Source: Stentor coeruleus
Taxonomy: Eukaryota; Ciliophora; Heterotrichea; Heterotrichida; Stentoridae
Direction of reading: 5' to 3'
Assembly: GCA_001970955.1 (NCBI GenBank)
Contig: MPUH01000973.1
Location: forward strand, 1 to 27,728
Length of the DNA: 27,728 bases
Positions 1 to 8,169 of this stretch are shown in pieces. The notes beneath the pieces were generated by a model. It was given only the letters and a program-made list of their open reading frames with translations, had not been told where the DNA came from and did not search any database. How positions within the stretch are numbered: the first letter of the stretch is position 1; every line of letters begins with the position of its first letter. A program made the position numbers and the translations under genes.

Positions 1-612
1 CCCTGATGTCCTGAATACTAGGGTTACTGAAGCTGCTGTTTGTAAAGCTTCTAAAGCTATTTCGGAACTTGTGACATTTCTGCCAATGACTAGAACTTTT
101 TTGTTTGTGAAGATTTCTGAATTTCTATAATGACCGCTTATAATCGATTCGCCTTTGAACTCTGAAATATTTTTGAATGGAACATATGGCTTTGAGTAGC
201 GGCCTATAGCTAAAATTACGTATTTAAATATTTTTTCGTGAATTATTTCTTGGGTTTTCCATTTTACTAAGTAGTTTTCTTCTGATCGCTCTATAGAGAT
301 AACTTCACAATTAAAGTTAAAATATTGATAAAGATTATGCTTGATCATGTAATTGTTAAAGTAATCATAAACTTGAGACCACGAAGGAAAAACAGGATCA
401 TCTGAATTCCATAGCTGATCTGAGAACGTAAATAAATACTTACTTGTATTAGTTTCCATCCTATCCCAAACACCAATTTCTGAATCGGGCCGTGCCCAGA
501 TTCCACAAGGGCGAGAAGTTTTATTTAAAACAAAAGGTATTAGTCCATAATCCAGAGCTAATTTGCAGCAGCTTATTCCACTAATGCCTCCACCTACAAT
601 GCAGACTTCCAT
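1..612 (-). CDS. Flavin-containing monooxygenase-like protein, 3' end outside window
   Basis: Only the first 204 codons are present; the frame is open to the left edge. The ATG is at 612-610. The N-terminus holds a Rossmann FAD-binding motif, VGGGISGIS, at residues 6-14. It is followed by WARPDSE and METNTSKYLFTFSD, which resemble the conserved NTS-containing block of FMOs. FKGESIISGHYR near residue 155 corresponds to the FMO signature FxGxxxHxxxY; Phe, Gly and Tyr are kept, but Ile replaces the His. A second nucleotide-binding motif, VLVIGRNVTSSEIA, has Arg-Asn where GxGxSG is usual. FMOs use FAD and NADPH to oxygenate soft nucleophiles (N or S atoms); the substrate cannot be read here. No 15-nt intron is needed for a continuous frame. 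Family assignment is good; activity is uncertain because of the two motif changes and the missing C-terminus. Confidence 0.8.
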   Translation of the reverse strand, partial: MEVCIVGGGISGISCCKLALDYGLIPFVLNKTSRPCGIWARPDSEIGVWDRMETNTSKYLFTFSDQLWNSDDPVFPSWSQVYDYFNNYMIKHNLYQYFNFNCEVISIERSEENYLVKWKTQEIIHEKIFKYVILAIGRYSKPYVPFKNISEFKGESIISGHYRNSEIFTNKKVLVIGRNVTSSEIALEALQTAASVTLVFRTSG

Positions 613-956
613 TTATACCATCAGTTTTGCTGATAAAACTTAATTTTTCTGATAAAGCATAAGTATTTACTAACAAATGTTAACTATAATAATTTAGAAT
701 ATTTTATCATCAGGCTCAGACTAATTTTGGTAACGAACTATTTTATTATTTTTTATACTTTACTGTACTATTAAAATTGATCCTAATTAATGTTTTACCT
801 ATTTTAATGAATCCAAAAGTAGATATTCCTAATTCCTAAAAAGATTTTCCAAGTGAATTTATAAAGAAGCTAAGCACATAACTTAGATAACAAACAATCA
901 ACATAATGCCTAAGTTGTTCAGCAGCTATTGAGAAATAACCTAACTATTAGTATAT
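613..956. other. Intergenic, no gene seen
   Basis: This AT-rich stretch lies between the 5' end of the intact FMO-like gene and the 3' end of its decayed relative. I see no open frame of useful length on either strand and no repeat or RNA gene. It should contain the promoter of the FMO-like gene, but no site can be named. Confidence 0.5.
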
Positions 957-1640
957 CTAATCAAGTTCTAAAAATGTATAAAAAGGATATCTCTCTTTAA
1001 TTTGCTGGACAGTAGTTCTAGCCAACTCTCTAATCTCTAGCTTATCAAGATAGAAAAACTGAGGCAAAAGTGGTCCTGATTTGCTTGCACAGTTGACATC
1101 AAGGAAAATGATTATTTTAATATTACTATGTGAATTGAATTAAAAATGAATTCAAAAGGTACACTATTTACATGTTTGTTTTTGATTATATAATTTCTTG
1201 AATAAATCTGTGTTACTTCATTTGCAAACTTTAAATCACCAAATGCTATATCACTACCTGTATAACTACGTCCTATACATACAACTTTTTTCCTTGAAAA
1301 ATTGAAGGTTCTCTATATCTACTTCCATAAATAATATCTCCTTTGAAAATACTAGGATTTTTCAGTGAGCTGTAAACTTTTGAGCATCTTCCTACTGCAA
1401 TTATTACATATTAAAAACTTTTTGTATATACTTCATTTTAATTTATCCATGTTACTTTGTAGTTAATTTCTAATTTGCAAACTTCAGTAGCAGTGCTTTG
1501 AAAATTGAAATATTGGCCAAGGTTATGCTTTTTTATGTATTAATGGAGATAGTTGAAAACATTTTTGCCATTTGGGAAATAGGATTTCAAAGCTATTTTA
1601 AAGTCTTCTAATGATATAATCCCTTTAGAATGTAAATAAT
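957..1640 (-). pseudogene. Decayed tandem copy of the FMO-like gene
   Basis: The minus strand can be aligned piecewise to the intact FMO-like protein next door. KKHNLGQYFNF matches IKHNLYQYFNF, YVIIAVGRCSKVY matches YVILAIGRYSKPY, and CIGRSYTGSDIAF matches VIGRNVTSSEIAL. At least three in-frame TAA codons interrupt it, at positions where the intact copy has Asn, Gln and Lys. One base must also be skipped in an A run near 1291-1297 to stay in frame. After the region covered by the intact partial gene, a further frame encodes a plausible C-terminal piece (PLLPQFFYLDKLEIRELA...) ending at TAG 959-957. The N-terminal FAD motif is absent, so the relic is truncated as well as broken. None of the stops lies in a 15-nt GT-AG intron that would remove it. 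Ends are approximate. Confidence 0.75.
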
Positions 1641-1791
1641 ATATTATAATTATTAGTAATTAAATTATTGAAGTGGTGTTAGTTTTTTTATAAGATATGT
1701 AATGAAAGATTTATGATTTATATTTGGTTAAATAGAAAGTTATGGGTATAAAATTTGGTGATATTTGAATATAGTATTTTTTAGTAATAAT

Positions 1792-2358
1792 ATGGCAAGG
1801 TGTTCGGAAAGAGTCAAAAAACTAAGTCAGAGTATGAAGTATGTTGATGAATATACTCGATCTTTAGTTCATGCCCAACGTCTTGAAGCCTTAGAGCAAG
1901 ATAACTTTATGGCTAAAAATCGACTGTAATAAATAATAAGAGAAGAACTCACAGCCGATGATGATTTATTTAAAGTAGAAGATGAACTTATGCCAAAAAA
2001 CAAAAAGAAAATAACAAAAGTAGTCAAAGGAACAGAAATTGATGAATTTTCTGATACAATCAAGAAAAAAAGAAAGCACAAATCTTTACAACCAAATAAA
2101 AAGAAAAGGAGACCAAGGTTGACTATAGAGGAAATAATAATAACTGATGTAAAAAATATAAAGGCTTTGACAGTTAATGACATAAATCATAATATGATAA
2201 ATACAATAGCCAAGCCTTCAAAATACCCAAGGAGATATTTTTGTTCTGTTTGTGGATTTGAGTTTAAGTATACTTGTTTAAGATGTGGTGAAAAGTTTTG
2301 TTCTAAGAAATGTGGGATTATACATAAAGAAACAAGATGTTTGAAATTCGCGGATTAG
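1792..2358 (+). CDS. ZNHIT1: Zinc finger HIT domain protein 1 (SWR1/SRCAP complex subunit)
   Basis: Two exons, 1792-1925 and 1941-2358, give 183 residues. The N-terminal exon encodes AQRLEALEQDNF, which matches the conserved RQLEALENDNF block of human ZNHIT1. A lysine-rich linker follows. The C-terminus is a classic HIT zinc finger: FCSVCGF, CLRCGEKFCSKKC, then His and ETRCLKF. Human ZNHIT1 is 154 residues, so the length is close. In other eukaryotes this protein (Vps71/Swc6 in yeast) belongs to the remodeller that exchanges histone H2A for H2A.Z, and it acts in the nucleus. Without intron removal the frame hits TAA TAA at 1927-1932. The ATG at 1990 is internal; starting there would lose the conserved N-terminal motif. 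Confidence 0.93.
1926..1940 (+). other. 15-nt intron in ZNHIT1
   Basis: GTAATAAATAATAAG. GT-AG ends, A at position 10, and in-frame TAA codons if retained. Removal joins CT to A (Leu) and gives NRLEELTADDD with the frame kept. Confidence 0.93.
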
Positions 2359-2595
2359 TATATGAGAATAATTAATAAAAAATTTAGATAAAATTGGATA
2401 TTGATTATATGAGTATATAATATTATTAATAAAATGTTTAAGATTTATATGAATGAAGAATATAATCGACAAAGTTTGATTTTGGGAATTAATTATTTAA
2501 CTTATCAATTTGACATAAAAAATTTAACTTCGATTTGGTAATTCGCTTATTGAATTCTCCTACCCTTAATAAATTATCTCTAAATCATTATCATC

Positions 2596-2627
2596 AAAAA
2601 TAATACATTCTTCACCATCAAATTTCC
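2596..2627. repeat. 32-bp direct repeat, copy 1
   Basis: Identical over 32 bp to 2691-2722, start to start 95 bp. This copy is followed at once by the N at 2628 and an A run, suggesting the repeat complicated assembly. Confidence 0.85.
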
Positions 2628-2690
2628 NAAAAAAATAACCTGAATATCATTTTTCTATAAAATCCACATAATAAAAATTATTAACCTAAT

Positions 2691-2722
2691 AAAAATAATA
2701 CATTCTTCACCATCAAATTTCC
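2691..2722. repeat. 32-bp direct repeat, copy 2
   Basis: Second perfect copy of the unit at 2596-2627. Sequence after the repeat differs between the copies. Confidence 0.85.
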
Positions 2723-2930
2723 CTATAAGCTAATCCTTTCATTATTTATTACCTCAATCTAACTCTGCATCCTCAATTTTAGCATCTTAATTTTTTCTAA
2801 ATCCTCATTTTACATCCAAATCAATCTAATTTCTTTTCATTCATTCCTTCTTCATATAAATTTCCACACACCCCAATCTAATATTTAATTTTCATATCTA
2901 TCTTTATCTAAATCATGTAATTACTTATAA

Positions 2931-5420
2931 CTATCTATAACTTTTAATAGATATCAATGCTTGACCTAAATTTTTCTTCACCGCTCCACTAAGTGTTCTA
3001 GCAAATTTATTCATACCAAGAGAAAACAACTTTTTTTTCCAAGAATTATCAACCCCATCTTCATCAACTTTAATATTTTGCTTTGTATATCTTCCTTTAT
3101 CATTCCCATTCCTTTTTTTTCCCCCTTCATAATTTCTCAAAGTTTTAAAATCCTGAAAAATTACTCTTGAAATACTTTTAATCAGAGCATTACAAAGTGT
3201 TAAACCACTTTTAGGTCCTTTTGGGATATGAATTTTAAGCTTTCCAGGGACGAAACAAGTCATTTTTCTCTGTGAATTCCCATCTCTAGCCCTATTAAAC
3301 AATACAGGAGGTGTAGTAGGTTCTTTTACAACACTATTACCTAAAATTTTACTATCCTCCAATGATTTCCTATCAGTTTTCACAGTCAAAAGTGTTTTTT
3401 TATTTGTGTTTTGTCCAGGTGAACCTTTAGTTTTCTGTATATTTTTCTCTTGATTTTTTTCCGGTTGTTTTTTAGTCATTTTTGATTTAATCGTTTCAAT
3501 TTCTTTCATTAATGTTGACTTTGGACTTAAATCTCCTGTTTGATTTAAAGATTCCATAGATGGACTGTTTGAATCATGAACAATTTTGCAAGAATCATTA
3601 AACCGTCGCCATGTACATTCAGAATCACTATTAAAACTCTGACTTAATAAAGGAGTTAATCCTGTTTTTTCTGGATCTTCAGAAAGTTTGCATTCAATTT
3701 TAAAACTAGGCTCACTAGACATAAATTGAGCTGAAGTACGTTTGGATAAATCATAAGCCATAATACGAAAAGCTTTAGAAACTTGACAGAATTCTTTTTT
3801 CTTTAGAAGATTTTGATAAGTCATGTAAATCCAAATAACTTTTCTTTGGAGATATATTGGATCTTGTTTGGATTTAGATGATTTTGTTACCTTTTTGGAG
3901 TTTTTTATAAAGTTTTTTAAGGAATAGAAACCTTTTTGCTGTTTTTTCTTTGTGTTTTCTTTGAAGACTTTGAGCAAAAGCATACTGGCGGTTTTTTTGA
4001 GGATTTTTTCGTAGTTGTTTTTGATATTTTTAACTTCTACAGCAGATATTTTCCATCTGTGAAGAAAACGGTTTAGTTTTTTGTCGTAAAATTTGAAAGC
4101 TAGGTTTAAAACGTTTAGAACTAAGAATCTTGGCCGGTTTTGCATTATGTTAAAGGCATAGTAAAGCTGGGATTGGAAAATTCGTGAAAGAGCTTTTTGC
4201 ATAAAAACCGGCCCAAGAGCTGAAGAGTGAGCTTTTTTATAGATAACTTGATAATAGGAATATTTCCAAAGGTCTTTAAAAATATTCCGGATTTTTTCTT
4301 TGAAGATTTTTTCTAAGGTCTTTGTTAATTGGTTTTCATCATTCAAAGCGATTTTCCCTTTAAACCCGAAACTGCTAACAATTTCTTCAAATGATTTCCT
4401 TTCTCCATCACTACCTTTACTAGGCGAAACAACTGAAGCTGGTTCATCTTGTACCTGTTTGATTGACTTATTTGTAATATTTTTCCCAATAATCCCTAAG
4501 CATTTCCCCATCCCTGTAGATACTTGAAAAACTTCAGCTTGACCCAAAATAGTAAAAAATTCTGTTATCCATCTACCCTTATTTTTTTTCCAAACATATA
4601 AAACTCTATGATTCGAACTAAGTCCAACAATCCCAATTTCACATACGGCAACTTGATCAATAGGGTGTTTAGAAGATAAATTTCCTACACAAAAACATTT
4701 AAAAATAACAAAACATTTCCCAAGATCATTAACAGCAATAAGTTCATCACCAAAGCTTTTAACATTAACAAAAAATTCGTTTTGTAAAGATTTGATTGAG
4801 TATGGGTAACTTGAGGATTTTGTGCATTTTTCGCATGGTTTTTTTATGCTGAAAATGTATAAAAATCCTGCTTCTGTGCAGACGGCTGTGAAACCTTGGC
4901 CACATGTTAGAGAAGTAGATTTGAAGAAGTTGGCGTTTTTTACTGCTTTTGGTAAGGAATTTGTAAGGTCCAGGTCACCAAGTTCACCGTTTGGACCATG
5001 GCCCCATGTGTAAAGAAAACCTTCTTGAGATATGCCCCCAGCGTGTATTTTCGATAATGAGATGGAAACGAGTTTTGTTTGGTTTAGTAGTTCGATTTTT
5101 ATAGGACGATCTGCTGAATATAGATTTTGTATACCAAATAAACCACTTTTTAACTCGTCTTGCCCATAGACATATAAGTCTCCTTGAATAGTTAGAAACA
5201 TTGCCAAATATAAGTTGCAGGCAAGTTCTTTAATTTTTATATTTGGAATTAGCATTTTTGGTGGAGCTGGATGGACTTTATTACTCACATACATTAATGA
5301 ATCTTGTGTTGCATAGATAACCCAATCTTTTAACATGCACATATCATTCAAATAACCTTTACTTGGTATTTGGCTAAGTTTTAATTCCCTAAGATTGTCC
5401 CAATAAGCGATAATATCCAT
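2931..5420 (-). CDS. RCC1-repeat protein with long helical C-terminal half
   Basis: One uninterrupted 829-residue frame, ATG to TAG. Residues about 60-310 carry degenerate RCC1 beta-propeller blades: GDLYVYGQDELKSGLFG, then GFLYTWGHGPNGELGDLD and CGQGFTAVCTEAGFLYIF. The FLYTWGHGPNGELG block is the clearest blade signature. From about residue 350 the protein changes to Lys-rich, probably helical sequence rich in aromatic and hydrophobic residues. A low-complexity Ser/Lys/Thr-rich stretch (about 580-720) and a basic tail follow. RCC1 propellers act as Ran exchange factors or as protein-binding platforms. The fused tail and weak blades argue against a true Ran GEF, so I call only the fold. The C-terminal half is not recognised. 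Confidence 0.8.
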   Translation of the reverse strand: MDIIAYWDNLRELKLSQIPSKGYLNDMCMLKDWVIYATQDSLMYVSNKVHPAPPKMLIPNIKIKELACNLYLAMFLTIQGDLYVYGQDELKSGLFGIQNLYSADRPIKIELLNQTKLVSISLSKIHAGGISQEGFLYTWGHGPNGELGDLDLTNSLPKAVKNANFFKSTSLTCGQGFTAVCTEAGFLYIFSIKKPCEKCTKSSSYPYSIKSLQNEFFVNVKSFGDELIAVNDLGKCFVIFKCFCVGNLSSKHPIDQVAVCEIGIVGLSSNHRVLYVWKKNKGRWITEFFTILGQAEVFQVSTGMGKCLGIIGKNITNKSIKQVQDEPASVVSPSKGSDGERKSFEEIVSSFGFKGKIALNDENQLTKTLEKIFKEKIRNIFKDLWKYSYYQVIYKKAHSSALGPVFMQKALSRIFQSQLYYAFNIMQNRPRFLVLNVLNLAFKFYDKKLNRFLHRWKISAVEVKNIKNNYEKILKKTASMLLLKVFKENTKKKQQKGFYSLKNFIKNSKKVTKSSKSKQDPIYLQRKVIWIYMTYQNLLKKKEFCQVSKAFRIMAYDLSKRTSAQFMSSEPSFKIECKLSEDPEKTGLTPLLSQSFNSDSECTWRRFNDSCKIVHDSNSPSMESLNQTGDLSPKSTLMKEIETIKSKMTKKQPEKNQEKNIQKTKGSPGQNTNKKTLLTVKTDRKSLEDSKILGNSVVKEPTTPPVLFNRARDGNSQRKMTCFVPGKLKIHIPKGPKSGLTLCNALIKSISRVIFQDFKTLRNYEGGKKRNGNDKGRYTKQNIKVDEDGVDNSWKKKLFSLGMNKFARTLSGAVKKNLGQALISIKSYR

Positions 5421-5842
5421 TTATCTGTAATTAGAATTCCATTCAATGTTATATTTGAAGTTAATATAAATAAACTAAGTTTTAAGTTGCTATTTTGATA
5501 AAAGAAATTAAAATCTTTTATTTGATTGATGTAATAATAGATTATCTATAAATATAAAATTTTCTAAGATCTATTGAAAATAATCTAATATAAATAATAC
5601 TAAACATAGAAGTAAACTGAATTTTGTATAAATATTTCTTTTCATCTATTAATAGATTGAAAAGCCAAGATTTATTTGAGCGAAATAAGGGTAAAGACTC
5701 AAATTTTAGTAAAAATATTTCCAAGAGCACAATTCCAACAAAAAATTACATGATTTTTTTTTTTAAATTCATGGAAAGAGACTAGTTTATGACATATATA
5801 AATAATAAGGTTTATTTGATAACATAACTTAGTTTATATGCT
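5421..5842. other. Intergenic, no supported gene
   Basis: This AT-rich gap is the shared upstream region of two divergent genes. A plus-strand open stretch at about 5630-5765 (with residues LFERNKGKDSNFSKN) lacks a start codon, and a 62-codon minus-strand frame overlaps it. Neither is recognisable. An A/T-rich T tract precedes the next gene. Confidence 0.4.
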
Positions 5843-6089
5843 ATGAACAACACAAGAACTTCAAGACATGTTTTAAAAACTAGGCTTCACAAGGAAAAAA
5901 AAATAAACGCAAAACTTGCCTCAGTTATACTCACTTTCAAAAAAAGAAACTCTAAAGAATTACTGGGAAAAGTCAACGAACAAATTATTAAAGATGACGA
6001 GTGGTATACCATCCCGAATCAACTGAAAAAAAAGAGGTCGTAGGATTCTCAAACCTGGACCAGACGAGGTTACATTCCCACCAACCTAA
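5843..6089 (+). CDS. Small basic protein, frame broken in an A8 run
   Basis: As written, the frame encodes 66 residues (MNNTRTSRHVLKTRLHKEKK...) and stops at TAG 6041-6043. If one A is skipped in the eight-A run at 6026-6033, the protein continues as KKRGRRILKPGPDEVTFPPT and stops at TAA 6087-6089, for about 81 residues. The extension is much richer in G and C than the flanks, as expected for coding DNA here. I take the indel to be a sequencing error or a recent mutation. No 15- or 16-nt GT-AG intron fits. The product is Lys/Arg-rich with no signal peptide or membrane segment, and I do not recognise a family. It could be nucleic-acid binding, but that is only from charge. Confidence 0.5.
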
Positions 6090-6757
6090 CTATTGCTTAT
6101 TTTAACTTTAATAAAAATCTTATACTTTATATTTAATAGTTAATTAGGATAATCAAATTTTATAATGATTTGCTATATAATACGAATTTGACTAACTTAA
6201 ATTTATAAAGATTATCAAAATAATAATATCATTAGAAGAACTATTGTCAAATGTATAATTTTAATGTAAAATTTTTAAATAAACTTATAATTATTTTTAT
6301 AAGCATTAGTTACTCAAAATAAGCAAACTATAAATATTCAGGTTTTAAATTCTTAAATCTGTATTCAAGTGTTATTATATCTTATTATAAGTAAAATTAG
6401 TACTTTAATTCATTATCGCCAAATATTAAAATTTATAAAATTACTATTATTACGCTTATGAAATTTTAGTTTAAAAATTACTCTAAGTTTTTACTGTCCT
6501 CATATACTCTTAATTTTTTTAAAGACCAACTAAAATTCTTCACAATGTTAGGAGAACTTAAATTTTTTTTAAATAATTTCAAGAATTATGCACTAACAAC
6601 TATATAAAATAACTTTTCATCAAATAAACTGTAAAATACAAGATGGGTACTTTTAAATTTTTGCATTTATTTATCCTTAATATTTTTTATCTCTATTTAT
6701 TAGATAATTTTATTTAATATCAAAACACTCAAACTCTATTAAAAAACCTAAACTTTC
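6090..6757. other. Intergenic, no gene seen
   Basis: 668 bp of very AT-rich sequence between a plus-strand gene and a convergent minus-strand gene. No frame of useful length, no clear repeat and no RNA gene were seen on either strand. Confidence 0.5.
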
Positions 6758-7900
6758 CTAATTTTTAAAATTCTTAAAGTACTCTTTTTCATCTCTATTA
6801 AAATTCTTATAGCATAATTTGCATTGATTCAAAGAGTCTAGTCTACATTCTATACAAACATTGCAACTTCTACATTTGCTCGAAGGAAATTCTTTCATCA
6901 TCTTAAATTCTGAGCATACACCACACTTTATACTAGTTTCTAAGTTTTCAGTTGACTTTTTTCTCAAAATCCTATCAAGTGATGGTAATTTAGCTACATC
7001 TTCACATTTTTCAGCTAAACCTTGTATTCTCTGTAATATATTTAATGGTAATTCATTATTAATTTTTATTATTTCAGTAAGTATTTTATCCAATAATAAA
7101 GCTGATATAGTTACATCAGAATCTTTTATAACTCTTACAAAATTTCCATTAGAATATGAAAAAGGATCAGTTTGTAGTTGAATGATTGATATTAAGTTAC
7201 TTGTTTCTAGTTTATGTAATTCATCAGTATAAATTTCTATAAAAGTATTAAAATTAAGACCATTTGAATTAACTTCATTGTATAGGATATGCATAAAAGG
7301 ATAAGCGCCGATTTTATTTGGATAAAATTGATCAGGTTCTTTGTCGAAATAATAGAGTTTTATGGCAATTTTTAATTTGGATGTTAGAGAAGTGAATAAT
7401 GTGATTCTGTTTTCATAGAAATTCTCGTTATTTTCTAAACCAGATATGATATAATCTTTATCCTTATTTATTGTGATAAGTATTGCTTTTATTGCTGCGG
7501 AAACCCATTGAAGAAAATCACCTATTGGAATCAATGCATTAATAGCTTGTAGAGCTGCTACTTCATTATCGTTTTTTGAAGTAAAATCAATAAGTTTGAA
7601 ATAATACGTCACATATTCTTCATATAAAGGCCTGTAGTTAATAGTTTCATTTTTTAATTCCTGCAAAGATGCACACAAATTGGAAGAAATACTCTTATTC
7701 CTAACAAATCTTGCTATTAGTTTTAATAATAAAATGCCTATGGCTTGATAAAACGAAGGGTTTTGAAATTGTCTTACGTAGATGATTTCACGGCAGCTTG
7801 GTATAGTAAACTTAATTTTCTCTAAGCTATTTGATAGCATATTATTTATTATTATAGACAAATGGTTAGATAAAATGTTATTTGTTTGAAGCCTATTCAA
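6758..7900 (-). CDS. Otubain-like pseudoprotease domain plus C8 RING-like finger, paralog 1
   Basis: 380 residues. The N-terminal two thirds resembles the otubain (peptidase C65) layout. IYVRQFQNPSFYQAIG (residues 40-55) sits where otubains have the RxxxDGNCFYRAxG block. LFTSLTSKLKIAIKLYYFD (168-186) and YPFMHILYNE (200-209) fit the later IIALAQALxVxIxVxYxD and KVYLLY strands. The Asp-Gly-Asn-Cys core is replaced by Gln46-Asn47-Pro48-Ser49, and the catalytic His position by Thr219, so protease activity is not expected. The C-terminus has eight cysteines (326, 329, 343, 346, 349, 352, 360, 363) with CxxC-x13-CxxC-xx-CxxC-x7-CxxC spacing, like a RING finger with Cys in the His position. Met21 aligns with Met1 of the neighbouring paralog, so the true start may be at 7840. 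The otubain link is by eye. Confidence 0.55.
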   Translation of the reverse strand: MNRLQTNNILSNHLSIIINNMLSNSLEKIKFTIPSCREIIYVRQFQNPSFYQAIGILLLKLIARFVRNKSISSNLCASLQELKNETINYRPLYEEYVTYYFKLIDFTSKNDNEVAALQAINALIPIGDFLQWVSAAIKAILITINKDKDYIISGLENNENFYENRITLFTSLTSKLKIAIKLYYFDKEPDQFYPNKIGAYPFMHILYNEVNSNGLNFNTFIEIYTDELHKLETSNLISIIQLQTDPFSYSNGNFVRVIKDSDVTISALLLDKILTEIIKINNELPLNILQRIQGLAEKCEDVAKLPSLDRILRKKSTENLETSIKCGVCSEFKMMKEFPSSKCRSCNVCIECRLDSLNQCKLCYKNFNRDEKEYFKNFKN

Positions 7901-8169
7901 AAAATATCTAAATTAAATAATCTATCTTGCCAAATACAATTTTTATATCCTTTCTTTATAAAATCAAAGTTTAATAACCCTTAAAACTAATTTTTTAAAT
8001 ATCCTTTCTTTACATATTCACATAATAAAATGCATAATAATATCATCAACCCATAACAAATAATCTATTACAAAAACCTAAATTCATATCTAATACTATA
8101 CCTATTAATTAGGTTTATAAAATTCTTATAACTAACTTACTTTTATAAATAAAAACTACTAAAATACCT
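7901..8169. other. Spacer between tandem paralogs
   Basis: 269 bp, very AT-rich, between the two minus-strand paralogs. It should hold the 3' end of the upstream copy and the promoter of the downstream copy. No internal gene or repeat seen. Confidence 0.5.

Larger units (their letters stand above)
2359..2930. other. Intergenic region between two convergent genes
   Basis: ZNHIT1 (plus) and the RCC1-like gene (minus) converge here, so the stretch should hold both 3' UTRs. It is AT-rich; its right half is C-rich and G-poor on the plus strand. It contains a 32-bp direct repeat and the only ambiguous base of the window, at 2628. A short acidic minus-strand frame (KFDGEECIIFDDNDLEIIY, stop near 2570) is the only protein-like signal and is not enough to call a gene. 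Confidence 0.5.

Noticed and set aside
1869..2183. Minus-strand 104-codon frame
   Set aside because: It lies opposite ZNHIT1 coding sequence, is a Phe/Ser/Ile-rich mirror of Lys-rich codons, and has no recognisable domain.
2570..2627. Short acidic minus-strand peptide ending IIFDDNDLEIIY
   Set aside because: No start, interrupted by the N and repeat, and the second repeat copy does not continue the frame; too little support for a gene.
5542..5730. Minus-strand 62-codon frame upstream of the RCC1-like gene
   Set aside because: AT-rich, no motif, overlaps an equally open plus-strand stretch; no basis to choose either.
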